From Toxoplasma gondii ME49 (Eukaryota; Apicomplexa; Conoidasida; Eucoccidiorida; Sarcocystidae): a DNA stretch of 64,000 nucleotides. Below the pieces are notes generated by a model, which saw only the letters and a program-made list of their open reading frames with translations, made no database searches and was not told the DNA's origin. Below, one piece after another: positions 52,286 to 64,000 of this stretch (positions are counted from its first letter, which is position 1; each line of letters begins with the position of its first letter). The translations under genes and the position numbers were made by a program. The stretch covers positions 441,458-505,457 of the forward strand of contig NC_031476.1 of assembly GCF_000006565.2 (NCBI RefSeq), read 5' to 3'.

Positions 52286-52359
52286 TAGGCCGAGCAGGAT
52301 TCGAACCCACGACCACCCGGTCCGTAGCCGGGCATTCTATCCAACTGAACTATCGGCCC
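52286..52359 (-). tRNA. tRNA-Arg (ACG), copy 1
   Basis: On the minus strand the gene starts GGGCCGA and has U8 A9, a D arm (GTTCAGTTGG), an anticodon stem CCCGG/CCGGG around loop CTACGGA (anticodon ACG, read as ICG after editing), a T arm with GTTCGAATCC, and the 3' strand TCGGCCT with discriminator A. The A and B box promoters are intact. The first acceptor pair is G1-U72. No intron is present. Confidence 0.95.
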
Positions 52360-52633
52360 AATTACGGGCGGAAGAAGCGGCAACGCGTTCGTCGAAGAGG
52401 AAATGAAAGTTCATGAAAACAATGCACTCTTCTCAAGTAAACAACCAAGTGAAGATCCCGATAATCCACATACAGACGAAAAGAGCAAGGTATAAATTTA
52501 GACTGACCACGACTTGTGTCCAGATTCGCTTCCAAACCCTTACTTGGGAACAATAAGGTACTTCATGGAGTAAACCACCAGCTGACAGTCACCATAACGA
52601 ACAAAAGTTCACGCAATCCCTGTCTTTTCACAG

Positions 52634-52639
52634 AAAAAA
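52634..52639 (-). terminator. Pol III terminator of tRNA-Arg copy 2
   Basis: A run of six T on the minus strand, three bases after the tRNA end. Confidence 0.7.
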
Positions 52640-52642
52640 GTG

Positions 52643-52716
52643 TAGGCCGAGCAGGATTCGAACCCACGACCACCCGGTCCGTAGCCGGGCATTCTATCCA
52701 ACTGAACTATCGGCCC
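52643..52716 (-). tRNA. tRNA-Arg (ACG), copy 2
   Basis: Identical over the whole gene to the copy at 52286-52359, including the G1-U72 pair and discriminator A. The identity extends only a few bases into the 3' flank (CACTTTTT-like) and stops at once on the 5' side, so the flanks have diverged or the duplicated unit was small. Confidence 0.95.
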
Positions 52717-53101
52717 GTCTCCACACATTCTCGAGGGTACCATTGCTGCCGCCTCTCCAAAGGTTTTTAGAATGCCACTGCTCTATTACTCCTTTTCCCG
52801 TATCTACAGTTCACTCTCTCTCCAAAGCAATCTCCTGTGAGCAGGCACTTCAACATTCTCGAAAACGAATGGCATGCCCCATGCCAGTAGCGCTGCAGCA
52901 TCCTGTGCTGCAGAGAGCGGTTGCGTGCACCACCTGCAGATCCCCCCCACCTCATTTCGGCTTGCATTGATATTCGAACATACAGTTTTTTCAGACCTGA
53001 AGGCAAGCAGAAGTACACCATTTCTTGCATGAATTTGAAAGAGTGTGGCTGACAGAATAGCATCTCACACGATAGGGCAACTGGTCCGTCACCGACTTTC
53101 G

Positions 53102-53173
53102 GTCCGAATCGTCTAGAGGTTAGGACAACACGTTGTGGCCGTGTAAACCCAGGTTCGATTCCTGGTTCGGACA
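53102..53173 (+). tRNA. tRNA-His (GTG)
   Basis: The + strand reads GTCCGAA ... TTCGGAC with discriminator A. The D arm is GTCTAGAGGTTAGGAC, the anticodon stem ACACG/CGTGT encloses TTGTGGC (anticodon GTG), and the T arm is CCAGG/CCTGG around TTCGATT. The genomic base before position 1 is already G, the identity of the G-1 that histidine tRNAs require; eukaryotes normally add it after transcription. Confidence 0.95.
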
Positions 53174-53175
53174 AA

Positions 53176-53180
53176 TTTTT
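53176..53180 (+). terminator. Pol III terminator of tRNA-His
   Basis: A run of five T two bases after the tRNA end. Confidence 0.7.
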
Positions 53181-54899
53181 CTTCGTCTGCTCTGTTCTCG
53201 TTTTGATGTAACCAGAGATGCTTTTCTTTTTCGTCATCAAGTCACACGAAATGCGAGAATTATTTTGTGACTTGTAGGCTCTCTCCGTCATCTAAAGTGT
53301 CGATGCTAAAGAGATGATGAAACACGCGACCCTTCCCTGAGGGTTACCTGGGCTACTTGAAGGATATTTACTTGCCTGATGTAGCATACCTGATGTAACA
53401 TCGAAATGGGTCTTGGTATTACAGATTATCTTGTCTTTTATGGGTCAGAGGCGATCTTTTGCTGTGTTGCGTGTTCAACGAAGCCAGTCTTTCGCTCAAC
53501 CGTTCACAAGCTCGAGAAGTTTTCCGCCCTTGACAAAGCGTCGTGTCCCCGGTGTGAGGAAGCAAAGGACCACTGATCCATAGATCTTAGCGTCAGTAAA
53601 GAGTTTTGTTTTGCTGGTACACTGCCTGCACGACTGCTGTCCTTGGAAGGAACGAACAGGCTGGCATGTCGGTCCACCTCGTCGCCAGCGTGAGCAGAAT
53701 CGTGTTGAAAGTGCCGGGATTTTGTAACAGTGGATTCAGAGCAACTCTGGTGGCATGTGACGAAGTCCCGCCAAGGGTGAGAAGCGGGCGACACACAACG
53801 CCTTTCAAGAAAGAAACAGGAAACTTAACAAGTGGCGTCAAGAACTCGCCTGTCTGATTGGGATAGAAGGAACTCCAGTTGAGTCCAGCTTCGAAAACTC
53901 GGGAGTTGCAACGCCGTAGAAACGTTCCTTCCCACACAAGACATGCCAAGCACTGTTTGCTCGCATATATTGTGTGGACAACAAGGATGCTAGAAGAGTT
54001 TCTTGGAACCTACACTCGAACGGCGTAGGCCGAAGAGCAGAAAGAGCATTGCGTAGTTCTTCTCATCCGCCTCTGCGTCACGGTTCCAAATATGCGTCAA
54101 GGTTCCAACTACTCGAGCCATTCGTTAGTCAATTGGAAGCCTGGACGCAGAAGTATTCGAACAATCCCTTTAACTTCCGTGTTCCAGCTGCCACCATCGG
54201 GTGTCTTGCACAGAAGATTAAACCCGATTGACTTTGTTTTTTATCCGTACTGGTATCATGTTCGTGTTGACCTATTCTTACCGGTGAATGAATTGCAAAG
54301 TCTCCCCGACCCTCACCTCTATCCAGAGGTCTCTTGTTTGAATGGTGTGCTGTAGGATATAGTGCGCTGTTAAAAGGAAGTGATGCATTAGTATTCCCGT
54401 CATATAAAGCGCAAAATGTCGTCAAGGGGCGCCACTCCCAAAAGCGAAACTTTCAGAACGAATGCAGGGCAAAGCAGCCGCACGATACTACAGGGTGACA
54501 GTATAAATTTAGATTTGAAGTGTACCGAGTCAATACTGCATGTACTCAAAATAGACGTATATTAAATCTATGGTAACTGTTCTCGACACGATGCTAACAG
54601 TAGAACTTGGATGTGGTAAGCAAAGGCCTTAAAGATCTCAACCAGCCGTCCGACTCGACGATACGCCCCCCCGAAAAAGGTGTACAGTAACGACGAAACC
54701 CCGGTTCTTAGTTGCAGCGGCTTCTTTGCACTTCCGATGATTACACGTATCACTCTAATGCCCAAATTGAGCATTATGTGGCGAGGCTCGACCATGCTTC
54801 CTCATGCACCCGATTCCAACGACACGATACGTTGATGGCCCCGCATCGCTTCCACAAATGTCTCAAGCAGAAAGTGTAGCGCTATATGCATATATTTAT

Positions 54900-54930
<31 letters not shown>

Positions 54931-55509
54931 TATATATAGATAGATAGATAGATATATAGAGAAGTATCTATACGTTTTCGAAGTTTGGAGTTTTGTTTCG
55001 ATGTTCTTTTTCGCAGCGAACAGTTGAGTTCGGAGAACAGTTTTTCACGAACCATGTAAGAAAATAGAGTACAGCCAAGAATGCGCAAAGAGTAGACAGG
55101 CGACTCACATGATAACGATCAGTTTGCGTCCTTGAAATGGTACGGAGCTAGGAATCGAGGCAGCGGCACTTCTTCGGTGTGAACTACCCTACACCGTTGT
55201 GTCGTTCAGAGAGAAGCGGAAGCAGCGAAGCTGGAAAACAAACCGGGAAGAAAAACCGAGTGACTCGGCAGTCGAGAGCGAAGCACGAGTCCACGCGCGT
55301 GCGTCGAAAACAAAGGTGCCAGTGGACACGATCTCCCGCTGCTTCCTGGTGGAAACAGTCAACAGAACCGACGGACTTTTTCCTCGCAATACAAAAAGTT
55401 CGCGAGAACGTGTCGGGAAGCGCACACATGTCAGTTATCTCCCCAAGTCCCGCGTGCGGTTCTCTAGTCCTTTTGTTCGCTTTTCTACCATCATTTTGTA
55501 GAGTTTACT
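53181..55509. other. Intergenic region between tRNA-His and CCT1
   Basis: About 2.3 kb, including the CCT1 3' UTR at its right end and a TA/TAGA microsatellite at 54888-54965. I see no gene that I can support. Confidence 0.55.
54888..54965. repeat. TA and TAGA microsatellite
   Basis: Tracts of TATATCTA, pure TA and four GATA units, in the spacer downstream of CCT1. Confidence 0.85.
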
Positions 55510-57143
55510 CTAGTCATCCTGTTGGCCCCGTTCGGGTTCGGGGGCGATTTTTATTAAGTCATCGATCCGTAGAATGGTAACGGCTGCTTCTGTAGCAAAG
55601 CGCAGTGCCTTCGTCTTGCTCACAGCAGCCTCGATAACTCCAGCAGCCATGTTGTTCCTCGTTTTCCCTGAAGTTAGATCTAAGCCATGCCACTTGAGTT
55701 CCTCGTCCCCGTTCCCAGCCGCGTCAAGCAACTGCCCCTGAGCCTTTGCATGCACGGCGCGGAGCCTGGCGACGAGCTCTGTGGCATCGAGAGCGGCGTT
55801 CACCGCGAGGGTCTTTGGAATGATCAGCAGAGCCTCTGCAAACGCTGCGATGGCTAGCTGCTCTCGGGACCCAAGCGTCCGGGCAAAGTTCTCTAAATAC
55901 ACAGAAAGCGACGTCTCCACTGCGCCGCCGCCCGGACACACGTGCGTGTACTCCAGAGCTCGAGATACGGCGCAAAGGGCGTCGTGGACAGAACGGTCGA
56001 CCTCGTCCAGCATGTACTCGTTTGCTCCCTGAAAGCAGTCCACGCAGAGAAACTGCAATCCACGTTTACGACACAGAACTGAACTGAAAGAACGCGGATG
56101 AACACGCGTGAGCGTCTCATGTCTTTGGTGTCCACGTTCCAAAGCCGTTTACGGTGTTTAACAAGAAGTCGAGCTTCGGTTAGTGTCTGACTGGGGCCCT
56201 GCATGCGTTCGGTTACGCCTTGCGGACCAGGAGAAACGCTAGCTCGGTGTCAGACGACCGCGGCGAGAGACAAACACCCTCAACGTCCCCATTGGAGCGC
56301 TGCAGACAGCTCGCCGTGTTCGATTCGCGGTCCTCCGATATTCCCATTTGCGTGAAAGCTCAGTCACCGATTACCTAAAGTTGGAACATACACCACCCGT
56401 CTCCACACTCGATCTGCGATGCAGAGAGGACCAGTTTGCCGCAGGAAAGCTAGCGAAAAGATGGGAGAAACGAGCAGTCTATCTCGAATTCCAAAGGCGA
56501 GTCGTGTGTGACTTTTGAAAGTCGGCGTCGAGTCACGCTACGCGATTCCGTACGGTTGGTTCCCCTCCGCCATCGAAGCCCGTTCGTTTCTGTTTCTAAG
56601 ACATTCGGTCCTCCAGGCTGGACGCGAACTTCCCGGCCTCTTATTTCGACCTAACTCGTACAAGGTGGTGTCCTGACACCCGACCTACACGAAGAATGAC
56701 TGTCGCAGCCTTTCCACCTTTGCACCCTTTAAACATAAGGTGATCCCAGTCGCCAATGCGCTCCTCGTAAACTTCTTCGCAAGTGCCAAGACAGGAAGCG
56801 TCGAACTTCTCGTCTCCGTCCAGAGTAGCCATCGTGAGCACCACAGTGCCTGGCCAAACATGCAAACGAAAGACAGACAGAACTCACTACAGATTTGAGA
56901 CGCATTCAAGTTGCGAGTTGCAGCCAGAAAACGAAGAAAGATCCACTGCACACTCGGAATCAAACGCGCTCTCAACACCCTACGATGAAGCGCATGGTCC
57001 TCAATGAAAAAGGTCTTCCAAGAGCGCCTTCGACCTTGCCGCATGGCCTCCGTACAACTCGTGAACTCAACGCGCTGAGGTGTGGCATCAGCCTCCGTAT
57101 CCATACTTGAATTTATACACATTTATCTCTTGCACCTAAATGT

Positions 57144-57193
<50 letters not shown>

Positions 57194-60100
57194 CTGTGGA
57201 GACGTGCATACAGACACATGCATATATATATATATATATCTTGAGCAACACAATGCAGAGAGACGTACGTAACTCAATGCATATTTCTTGGAATGCACAC
57301 ACACCACCGCCTTTGCGACGGCGGAAATGCGAGGTGAATGTGAGGAAGATCCCCTGACGAAGAATCGACACTTGAGAGCGTCGCTGTTACCTTCTGTGAT
57401 TTTGGCGATTCTGCGAAGGTCTTTTCTGTCAACACGGCGGACGGCAATGGCCCCCGCCTCGACGAAGTACTTCATGGCCATATCGTCGATGCCCTGGGTT
57501 GTCAAGATGACGTTTGCTCCTGATGCAAGGATCTTCTGAATCTTCGCCGCCGTGATGTCCTTCTCTCTACAAAAATCACCGCAGCAGGCGAGACCCGTTG
57601 CAGCTCCAACAACATTTCAAAGTCGCTTTCGTGCAGGATCCATTCCTTTCCATGTACCCCGCCCTCGGATGCGAAACGCCCTTCTGTACGAGCGAGCGAT
57701 GGCGAAACGAGTAACTTTGACACTATTTCGATGCAAGCGAATCATGCCGTGCGACAACTCGTTGATCCTGCTTTGAGTTGTTGCGAACAACGGGTCTGTG
57801 AGATCGTTTTTGTCGTTCTTTGTAAGGCAGTTTCCGAGAGAACGGCCGTACGTCTGGGTGGAGAAACAGACTCCCGTTTTCGAAAAGCATTCTTGCAGCC
57901 ACACATTGAAGATGCGAGACAAGAGACGAGGCGCGCGAGTCGACCTGCCGTTTTCAGAGTCAAACTCCATGCAAGGAAAGCTGGGAGCAAGACTCTTCTA
58001 ACGAAGGGAAATATCGCGTGTTGTGTAACTATGAGGGCCTTGCGAGGTTTGCTGTTTCTAGCCCAAAAAATAGGTACACATATATACAAATATATACATT
58101 CTTGCATGTTCTCGAATGAGAATGAAAAGCACAAGCCGTTTCTTCTTTCTATAACAAACAGCCTCGCAGGCAAAAAAGAGACCAGAACACCGGGGCTCTC
58201 GTCGTATTTGCGGTTGCCGAGACGAGAACAAAGTTGTAAGAGGTCTTGGGAGGAAGAAAGGGAACTTACTTTTGCCGGATCTTTTCCAGTTCCTCGGGGT
58301 TGTCAACCTGAATCTGGACGCCGAGTTGCATGCGATGCTGCCGAAGGTTGAAGTCGAGCAGGGCGACCTTGGCGTTCTTCACGCACTGGGGCATGCCTGC
58401 AAGAGAGAGAAAATAGAAAAACTGACAAGAGAGCGAGATCGGACGTTTGAGCGTTTACATGTTTGGTTTCGAGCAACCTCGTTTCCCTCCATGTGTTGTC
58501 GGGAAACCACGAGTCCAACTCGAAGTATATACACCCAAGAAAAAAATGTTACGAACATTCATGCTGAGACGCGACTAAACACTGGCGCACGCAGTGTCAC
58601 TTTCTCCATCAGGTGGACGAACAACGATTTGTTAGATCTGCATGCAAATGCAGAATTTTGTGACTCCATGCACCCTCGAGACAGTTTAATGGATGAACGT
58701 CTACTCGGTGGTTCTGTGCGTTCTACTTTGAAAGGAGTTGAGTCGCACACAGCACCCCTGTTCCTCATTTGTACGGGAAGAGAAGGAGGAAGAATACCTT
58801 CAGTTTCTTTAAATGACAGTGAAGCGTGTCGAATGCTGCGTCTGAACTTTCTGAATCACGGAAAACTGCTCTGTACTGTCAGGTTGTTCTTCTCTGCGTA
58901 TCTTGCACCCGTTCTCTATTCTTGAGCTCGAATGTACCGACGCTTATCCATACACACGCACACACAGCTCGGCAGCGTCTGCCGTTACTTTGCATCATTC
59001 TGGGGAGTCAAGTCAAGCAACAGACACACTCGAAGTCCTGTATCTCGCGATGTCTGGCCTCCGAACGAGACGAGCAAGTTTTTTCTCTTCTCACCTTGTG
59101 CTGCGCGACCCGCTTTCAGTGCGTAGCCTTCCACGAGACTCGATTCGCGCATCGATTTGCCGTGGGTCTTGATGATGTTGATCGAGCTGACAGGGTACTT
59201 GACGTCTCCTCTTTCGGTGATCTACGAAACATATAGGATGCAAAGAAAATGGAAGTCAGCCTGAAAACAACTCGGAGACAAGCGAAGGCACTGAGAAAGG
59301 GGGGACCAAGGAGACAACGAAAACAGAGACGAAAAATGCAGGCGTGGAGAGGCACGACAATCGGGTCGTCCAAGCTGACAGAAGCACAAAGCAGATGCTT
59401 CTCGTCATTCGTAGGATCTCAAAGGCTTAGAAGACAGGCGACGCATAGAATATACCGAGACACGCTGCGCCGACCCTGCTGCAGAAACGCGCGTATCTTC
59501 AGTGACTCTGCAATCGTGGTGAGTCCGAAACATAGAGGCAGCAAGACATGTTTACCATCTTGACGGAGAGAATAGCACGAACAACAAGATCCGCGAAGTG
59601 GGCTGTCTCTGTTCCGATGAGCTTCGAGCTGATGGTCGTTGTTGCGACGTTCATGAGCACCTCTCTGTTGTTGGCATCAACGCGAGATGTCAAATGCTCT
59701 TGAATAAATTTAACGCTTTCCTGCATGCAGACACGGCAGACACCCACGGCCGCCTGTGCACACAGGATACGCCTTCCCTTCTCTGCGCGCTCCACACCGA
59801 CGGTATGGCATTCGCTTTGGAATGGTCGCACTGTGAGACTTTCGAAGCGGCGTTTCCAGTGATCTTTACCTCCCCTTTTATAGAGCACTCTCCCTTTTGA
59901 ATTTGCGCAGCTTCTTCCGAAACAGCAACCTGCGACGTTGTATTCCGCCCTTTGCACACTGGATTCCACGCGGTTAACACAGCTTCCACTTCGAGTGAAC
60001 AGAGACCAGGGAACTGCGCTCCGTCAACTGAGTGAGACGAAAAATGGCGCCTCGCCCAACTCCAAGGAAGCCAGCTTGTTCTTCGATCGCGCTCGGGGAT

Positions 60101-62247
60101 CGAACACCCTCGCGCAGAAAGCTCTTAACCGTCGCACAGAGATCCCGACAGTTCAGGGAAAACCCACGGACCCGTCCAAAGAGAGACCGAAGACAGAAGA
60201 GCAGCTAAACAAAAGAAGAGGCGCGGAGAAGAGACGTTCAGAAGAACCGCATGCACTGCCACTGTCCTACGCACAAATATGTACATCGATGCATGTTTTA
60301 CACACACATATACATACACCCATTCAAGTATGTATGTACATAAATATATATATGTATATATATACATATATATGCGTATGTGCATATGCCTGCTGTAGAC
60401 CTACACGGCACTATGACTACGCGTTTGGACAGCGCCTGCATGTGCGCGGAGACGTCTCAGAGTTTAAAATTTCTTTCCTGTCTCTACGTTCGTTGTTTTC
60501 CGACTCTCGACGAATCTCATCGGCCCTTACCTTCATTGCAAGTTTGAAGCCTGCAATGACAGCAGTGGGGTGAACGCCCTCTTTCACGAGTTGATTTCCG
60601 ACTCGAAGGAACTCGGCGGCGAGGAGGACGACGGAGGTGGTGCCGTCGCCCACCTCTTTGTCCTGAGAAAAGACCAAGGCGAAAGAAAAAGCGTTCCCTC
60701 CGTCGTGGACTTCAGGAGCATATCGTTACACTCGCTTGCCGCTGCGGACTCGCGTTTCATCAACACACAAAGGCACGCCGGCCCAGAGCCGCGGCCAGTG
60801 TCTCTTTGCGCTAAAAAGGAAAGGCGCTCGAAGGACCAGAAGTTGTGGCATCCCTTCAGACTCCTCTCCGCAACGGATGGAGACAACGCGTTTTGACTCA
60901 TCGCCAGACCTGTTGCCCCCAGGGAAAGCTGGATCATCCACGAGAAGATAGGCGTTCTCGGTTTCTCTCTCCACCCGCCTCGCGATGGAGAACTGCATGT
61001 GTCTCAGTCGCATCGACGCGCCATGCCAGAGATGCACGCGTTTACCTGGAGATCGGAAAGTTCAACAAGAACTTTCGCTGCAGGGTGCTGCACCTCGAGT
61101 TGCTTGAGAATCGTCGCACCATCGTTCGTAATCGTCATGTCTCCGATGTCGTCCACGAGCATCTTGTCTAGCCCCTGGGGGCCGAGAGACGACCGCAGAA
61201 TGTTCGCGATCGACTGCACCGCCGCCGCTGCAGAGCAGAGGCACAGCAGCACACCGCGACAGGGTGTCCAAACACCCGGGAGACTGTCCCCGGAGAGCGT
61301 CGCGCTCCACTCATCTTTTTTCCGTGACTCTTTTAGTCTCTTTTAGTCGCTGAAACCCACAGAGACGCGGGCGATCCTCCCGGCTGGAAAGAGAATCTAT
61401 CTCGCAGAGTTTCGAAGCGAAGAAAGACCGAGCAGTCACCGCCTCAGGATGACCAGACTTCGAGACAAAACCCTCTCGCCCTCTCCGAGACCGCAGACGT
61501 CGCGGCGAGAATTCGAATGTATGCGGAGACACGGCCGCGATTGTGCCAGTACTTGCGCTGCAAAAAGGCAGAGCGACGCATTTCGAGAGCAACAGGCAGA
61601 CAAAGACACCCGAAAGCACAGGTTGCCACAGTCGTCCCCTTGCAAGAAACGGAAACGTTTGCCGTCGTGGGAGAGAACGGCTTCGCTGGTAAATTCCAGT
61701 GAGGCCGATCGTAACTTTGTCTCGAAACGCGGTGCCTCTTCGATGCTGCCTCCTCCTCGGCGCGTTGTGTCTGCTCGCTATGCACCTTCTTCCCCAGAAA
61801 CCTCTCGGATTTGGGGAGAAACGCGTTAGGAAAGAAGGCACGAGGTCGCATCGAAACTTGGAAATACCCGGAGACGAGGAAACTTCGTCGCTAAGTGTTG
61901 CAGGAAGAGCCATGGGTCAACTGCCTGTCTGGACGGCGAGACTGAGAAGCTCGTTCCAACAGAAGAGACAGCATTCTGGAGTGTGGTAGCAGTCAAGGAC
62001 GAGAACCGTTGCGGTTCTGTGAAAGGAAAGAAGAATTCCGCGTCTGAATGGTCCCGTCAGTCGGCAAAGCCACGACTGGAAGGACTCTGAAGGTGTGAAG
62101 ACAATTTTTGCGAGAAAAAACGAAGAGGAGAAAAGCCTCTGGTGGGGAAGACCGGGTCGGGAGACACGCATCACACATCCTAGACTTACCATTGGCGGTA
62201 CGGACGTCTTGCCCGCTCTGACGGTCGCCGAAGATTGCGAGTGCCAT
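55510..62247 (-). CDS. CCT1: Chaperonin TRiC/CCT subunit alpha (TCP-1 alpha)
   Basis: Nine exons on the minus strand: 62247-62190, 61227-61046, 60662-60531, 59720-59556, 59221-59095, 58396-58270, 57566-57391, 56849-56689 and 56028-55510, giving 548 residues (human 556). The ATG context is AAAATGG. CCT1-specific sequence includes [35 protein letters not shown] (GDGTT binds ATP, residues 85-89), [27 protein letters not shown] and [18 protein letters not shown], with the nucleotide-loop GGG at about residues 409-411. The last strand ends [20 protein letters not shown]. It is one of eight paralogous subunits of the cytosolic double-ring chaperonin that folds actin and tubulin. It ends EPERGQQDD and lacks the longer human tail. 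Its two longest introns carry TA microsatellites. Confidence 0.97.
57140..57240. repeat. Long pure TA microsatellite in a CCT1 intron
   Basis: About 45 bases of uninterrupted TA (57147-57191) and a shorter run at 57222-57239, in the intron between the exons at 57391 and 56849. Confidence 0.9.
60325..60390. repeat. AT microsatellite in a CCT1 intron
   Basis: GTATGTACATAAATATATAT followed by TATGTATATA units, in the intron between 60531 and 59720. Confidence 0.85.
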
Positions 62248-64000
62248 TTTGTGTGGCTTTTCACTCTTGAAGTCGCAGAAAACCCAGGAAAGAGAAAGCG
62301 GACAGAGGCAGGACACCCGAGGACTGGGAGTCGAGGTGGAAGAAAGAGGAGGAAAACGCCGCAGACAATTGCCTGTGTCCCGTCCGTTTTGACACAGTTC
62401 TGTTTCTCAGAGAAAACATACACCGCAACGTTTCCTAAGAGGAAAAGCAGTGGCCTCTGCAGAGAGCACCTTTCTTGCCTATTCCAGACCGAACAGCCTC
62501 CCTCCTTTGCACACTCTTGCACAGTTGTTCTCTCGGTGACTTGTTTCCGTCCACGCATGCATGCGTTTCTCACACAAAAAACGGGGAGGGGGGTCCTCTC
62601 CACCCCCGTGTTGGCCGGTGCCGCGTTCGTGAGATGCATTGGTTTCAAGACTCTCGAGAACGAGGTCTGCTTCCTTGCCTCTAGTCGAAAAAACATTCCA
62701 GAAAAGCGGATAACCGACGTGGATTTTTGACGGAATTGTGGTGTCGTGGTCAGCGCCAGACCCAGCTCCAACCCCCGCCCCTGCCTTACCGCTTTACGTG
62801 TGCAAAGCAGAGGAGCTCTGGGGATAATTGTTCCTCCTGTTGGATCCTGTGACCGATGACCTCAAGACTCGGGTATGTAAACCGCTCGGTGAAGAAAATT
62901 GTTTTCGAAGACAGGTGCACTTGGACGGATTAAAGTCGCGTACACACACGAGGTTAGTCTGTTCGTCGACGTTGCAGACTTTTCCAAGCCTCAAGATCAG
63001 AAGTGCTAAAACCGTGCTTTTTCTAACACAGAGTTTTTACTAAGAAACGCAGGAAGCCGCCCCGCTGGTCTGTCATGCAGGCGATCAGATGCACACTTGC
63101 TCCACCAGTTCCTTGCGGATTTTCGCGACCGACTCACTTTTGATTTGAGAACACGCAAAAAACCCTCAGCTCACTCGGCTCGATCAGCTTTTGGTATTTC
63201 TCTTCCGATACACGATGCTAGATAGCCTTAGTCACACTAGGTGATCTAGAATTGTCACTGGTAAATTCAGGACAGCATTCAGTGCCACAGAGTTGTTGAG
63301 GACCAATACTATGAGGCATTTTTGGCTGTAGTCCTGTCTCTGTCATTCGTCGGCTTTAAATTCAACTGACAACGTGAGTAGTGTACTGCGGCATCCAGAG
63401 GGCACCGGTAGTTTGCTGCGACCCTATAGAAACGGCACAGAACTCTTCAGTGATGCAAAACTGCTTCCGATATTTGTACAGTACCACGAAAGGCAGCTGA
63501 CAAACAAGTGGAAAGGATGACCTTCCAGCCTTTCACTTTTTTGCGTTATTCCGCTACTGAGAACGCAGACAAGCGGTAGGGCAGGAAGGACGCGTCCGTT
63601 CGCTCTTGTCGGCTCCACTCAATGATTAAACCGATTGTAAGGAACACCACAACGATCCTAAACTGGTCATGTGTTAGGAGTCGAACTGAACAACAAATGA
63701 GTGACAGAGATTTTCGAGAAGTTCTCTCGACCCGGAGATACTCCCTCAAATGAATGTCTCTCAGCACCACGCAGCCGGGAACTTGCCTTCCGCGGGGATC
63801 GAATGAGTCAAATTAATTTGCTCAACCACATGCATCTGCTTAAGACAGCTAAAAGTGTTAGATTTCAAAATCGTACGACATCGTGGTTATTTTCCATCAA
63901 CGATGCTCTAGGCGCATTATATGGATTAATGTTGCCACTCGTAGGAAGAGGGAGGGAAGAAAAAAGACCGTTTGTTGAGGCTGTCTTGAACCTTATGTGC
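62248..64000. other. CCT1 upstream region and window end
   Basis: The first few hundred bases should hold the CCT1 5' UTR and promoter, with a TGCATGC palindrome at 62553. Beyond about 62800 the sequence has ordinary base composition, and I see no coding exon, RNA gene or repeat. Confidence 0.5.
62553..62566. promoter_or_regulatory. ACGCATGCATGCGT palindrome upstream of CCT1
   Basis: A perfect 14-bp palindrome containing two overlapping GCATGC cores, about 310 bases upstream of the CCT1 ATG. GCATGC is a common promoter core in this lineage and fits ApiAP2-type binding. The palindromic arrangement would suit a dimer. Confidence 0.4.

Noticed and set aside
50573..55509. Search for inserted mitochondrial DNA, transposons or CRISPR-like arrays
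   Set aside because: I found no recognisable cox or cob fragment, no transposase or reverse transcriptase frame and no regularly spaced repeats here or elsewhere in the window. Very short or degraded insertions cannot be excluded by eye.
57140..57240. TA arrays as possible centromere or origin elements
   Set aside because: All arrays are short, scattered and mainly intronic, which is normal for this lineage. None forms a long AT-rich domain.

Overview
The window is nuclear DNA from a eukaryote, most likely a cyst-forming coccidian apicomplexan of the Toxoplasma/Neospora/Hammondia group. The evidence is: many short exons joined by GT-AG introns with T/C-rich 3' ends; (TA)n and TATATG microsatellites confined to introns and spacers; ATG contexts of the AAAATG type; TGCATGC motifs upstream of genes; serine/alanine-rich low-complexity insertions; and divergent conserved proteins that fit this lineage. 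I built the gene models by hand, joining phase-compatible splice sites and comparing the result with known families. Exon ends may be off by a base or so. The species was not determined.

Layout from left to right. 1-4876 (+): the 3' part of a GHMP sugar kinase (galactokinase / GalNAc-kinase type). 6537-10802 (-): a 1090-residue low-complexity nuclear-type protein with a possible GLTSCR1/BICRA-like block. 12565-17791 (+): a macro-domain protein with a novel basic C-terminal extension. 18790-19665 (-): a small centrin-like EF-hand protein. 21416-25441 (-): a 417-residue coiled-coil protein that resembles the axonemal nexin-dynein regulatory subunit DRC9/IQCG. 27911-29885 (-): a 307-residue single-pass protein with a mitochondrial presequence. 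32892-33657 (+): a p25-alpha/TPPP protein. 36792-41472 (+): a cyclophilin fused to the splicing factor SYF2. 44363-50572 (+): the 26S proteasome ATPase RPT3. 52286-53173: two identical tRNA-Arg(ACG) genes (-) and one tRNA-His(GTG) gene (+). 55510-62247 (-): the chaperonin subunit CCT1 (TCP-1 alpha). The remaining 1.7 kb carries the CCT1 upstream region and no gene I can support.

The genes do not form an operon. Housekeeping functions (sugar salvage, proteasome, chaperonin, splicing, tRNA) dominate. There is one suggestive cluster: centrin-like, DRC9-like and TPPP genes lie within 15 kb, and all three families are linked to centrioles, axonemes or microtubules. In this lineage only the male gamete has a flagellum, so the cluster may be a microgamete or basal-body neighbourhood.

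The most unusual items are the cyclophilin-SYF2 fusion, the RPT3 tail that overshoots the usual HbYX end, a GC-AG intron in RPT3, the macro protein that has lost the NAAN-type signature, a 43-nt near-perfect palindrome inside a coding exon, and similar GGTGTAC/GTACACC palindromes in two 3' flanks.
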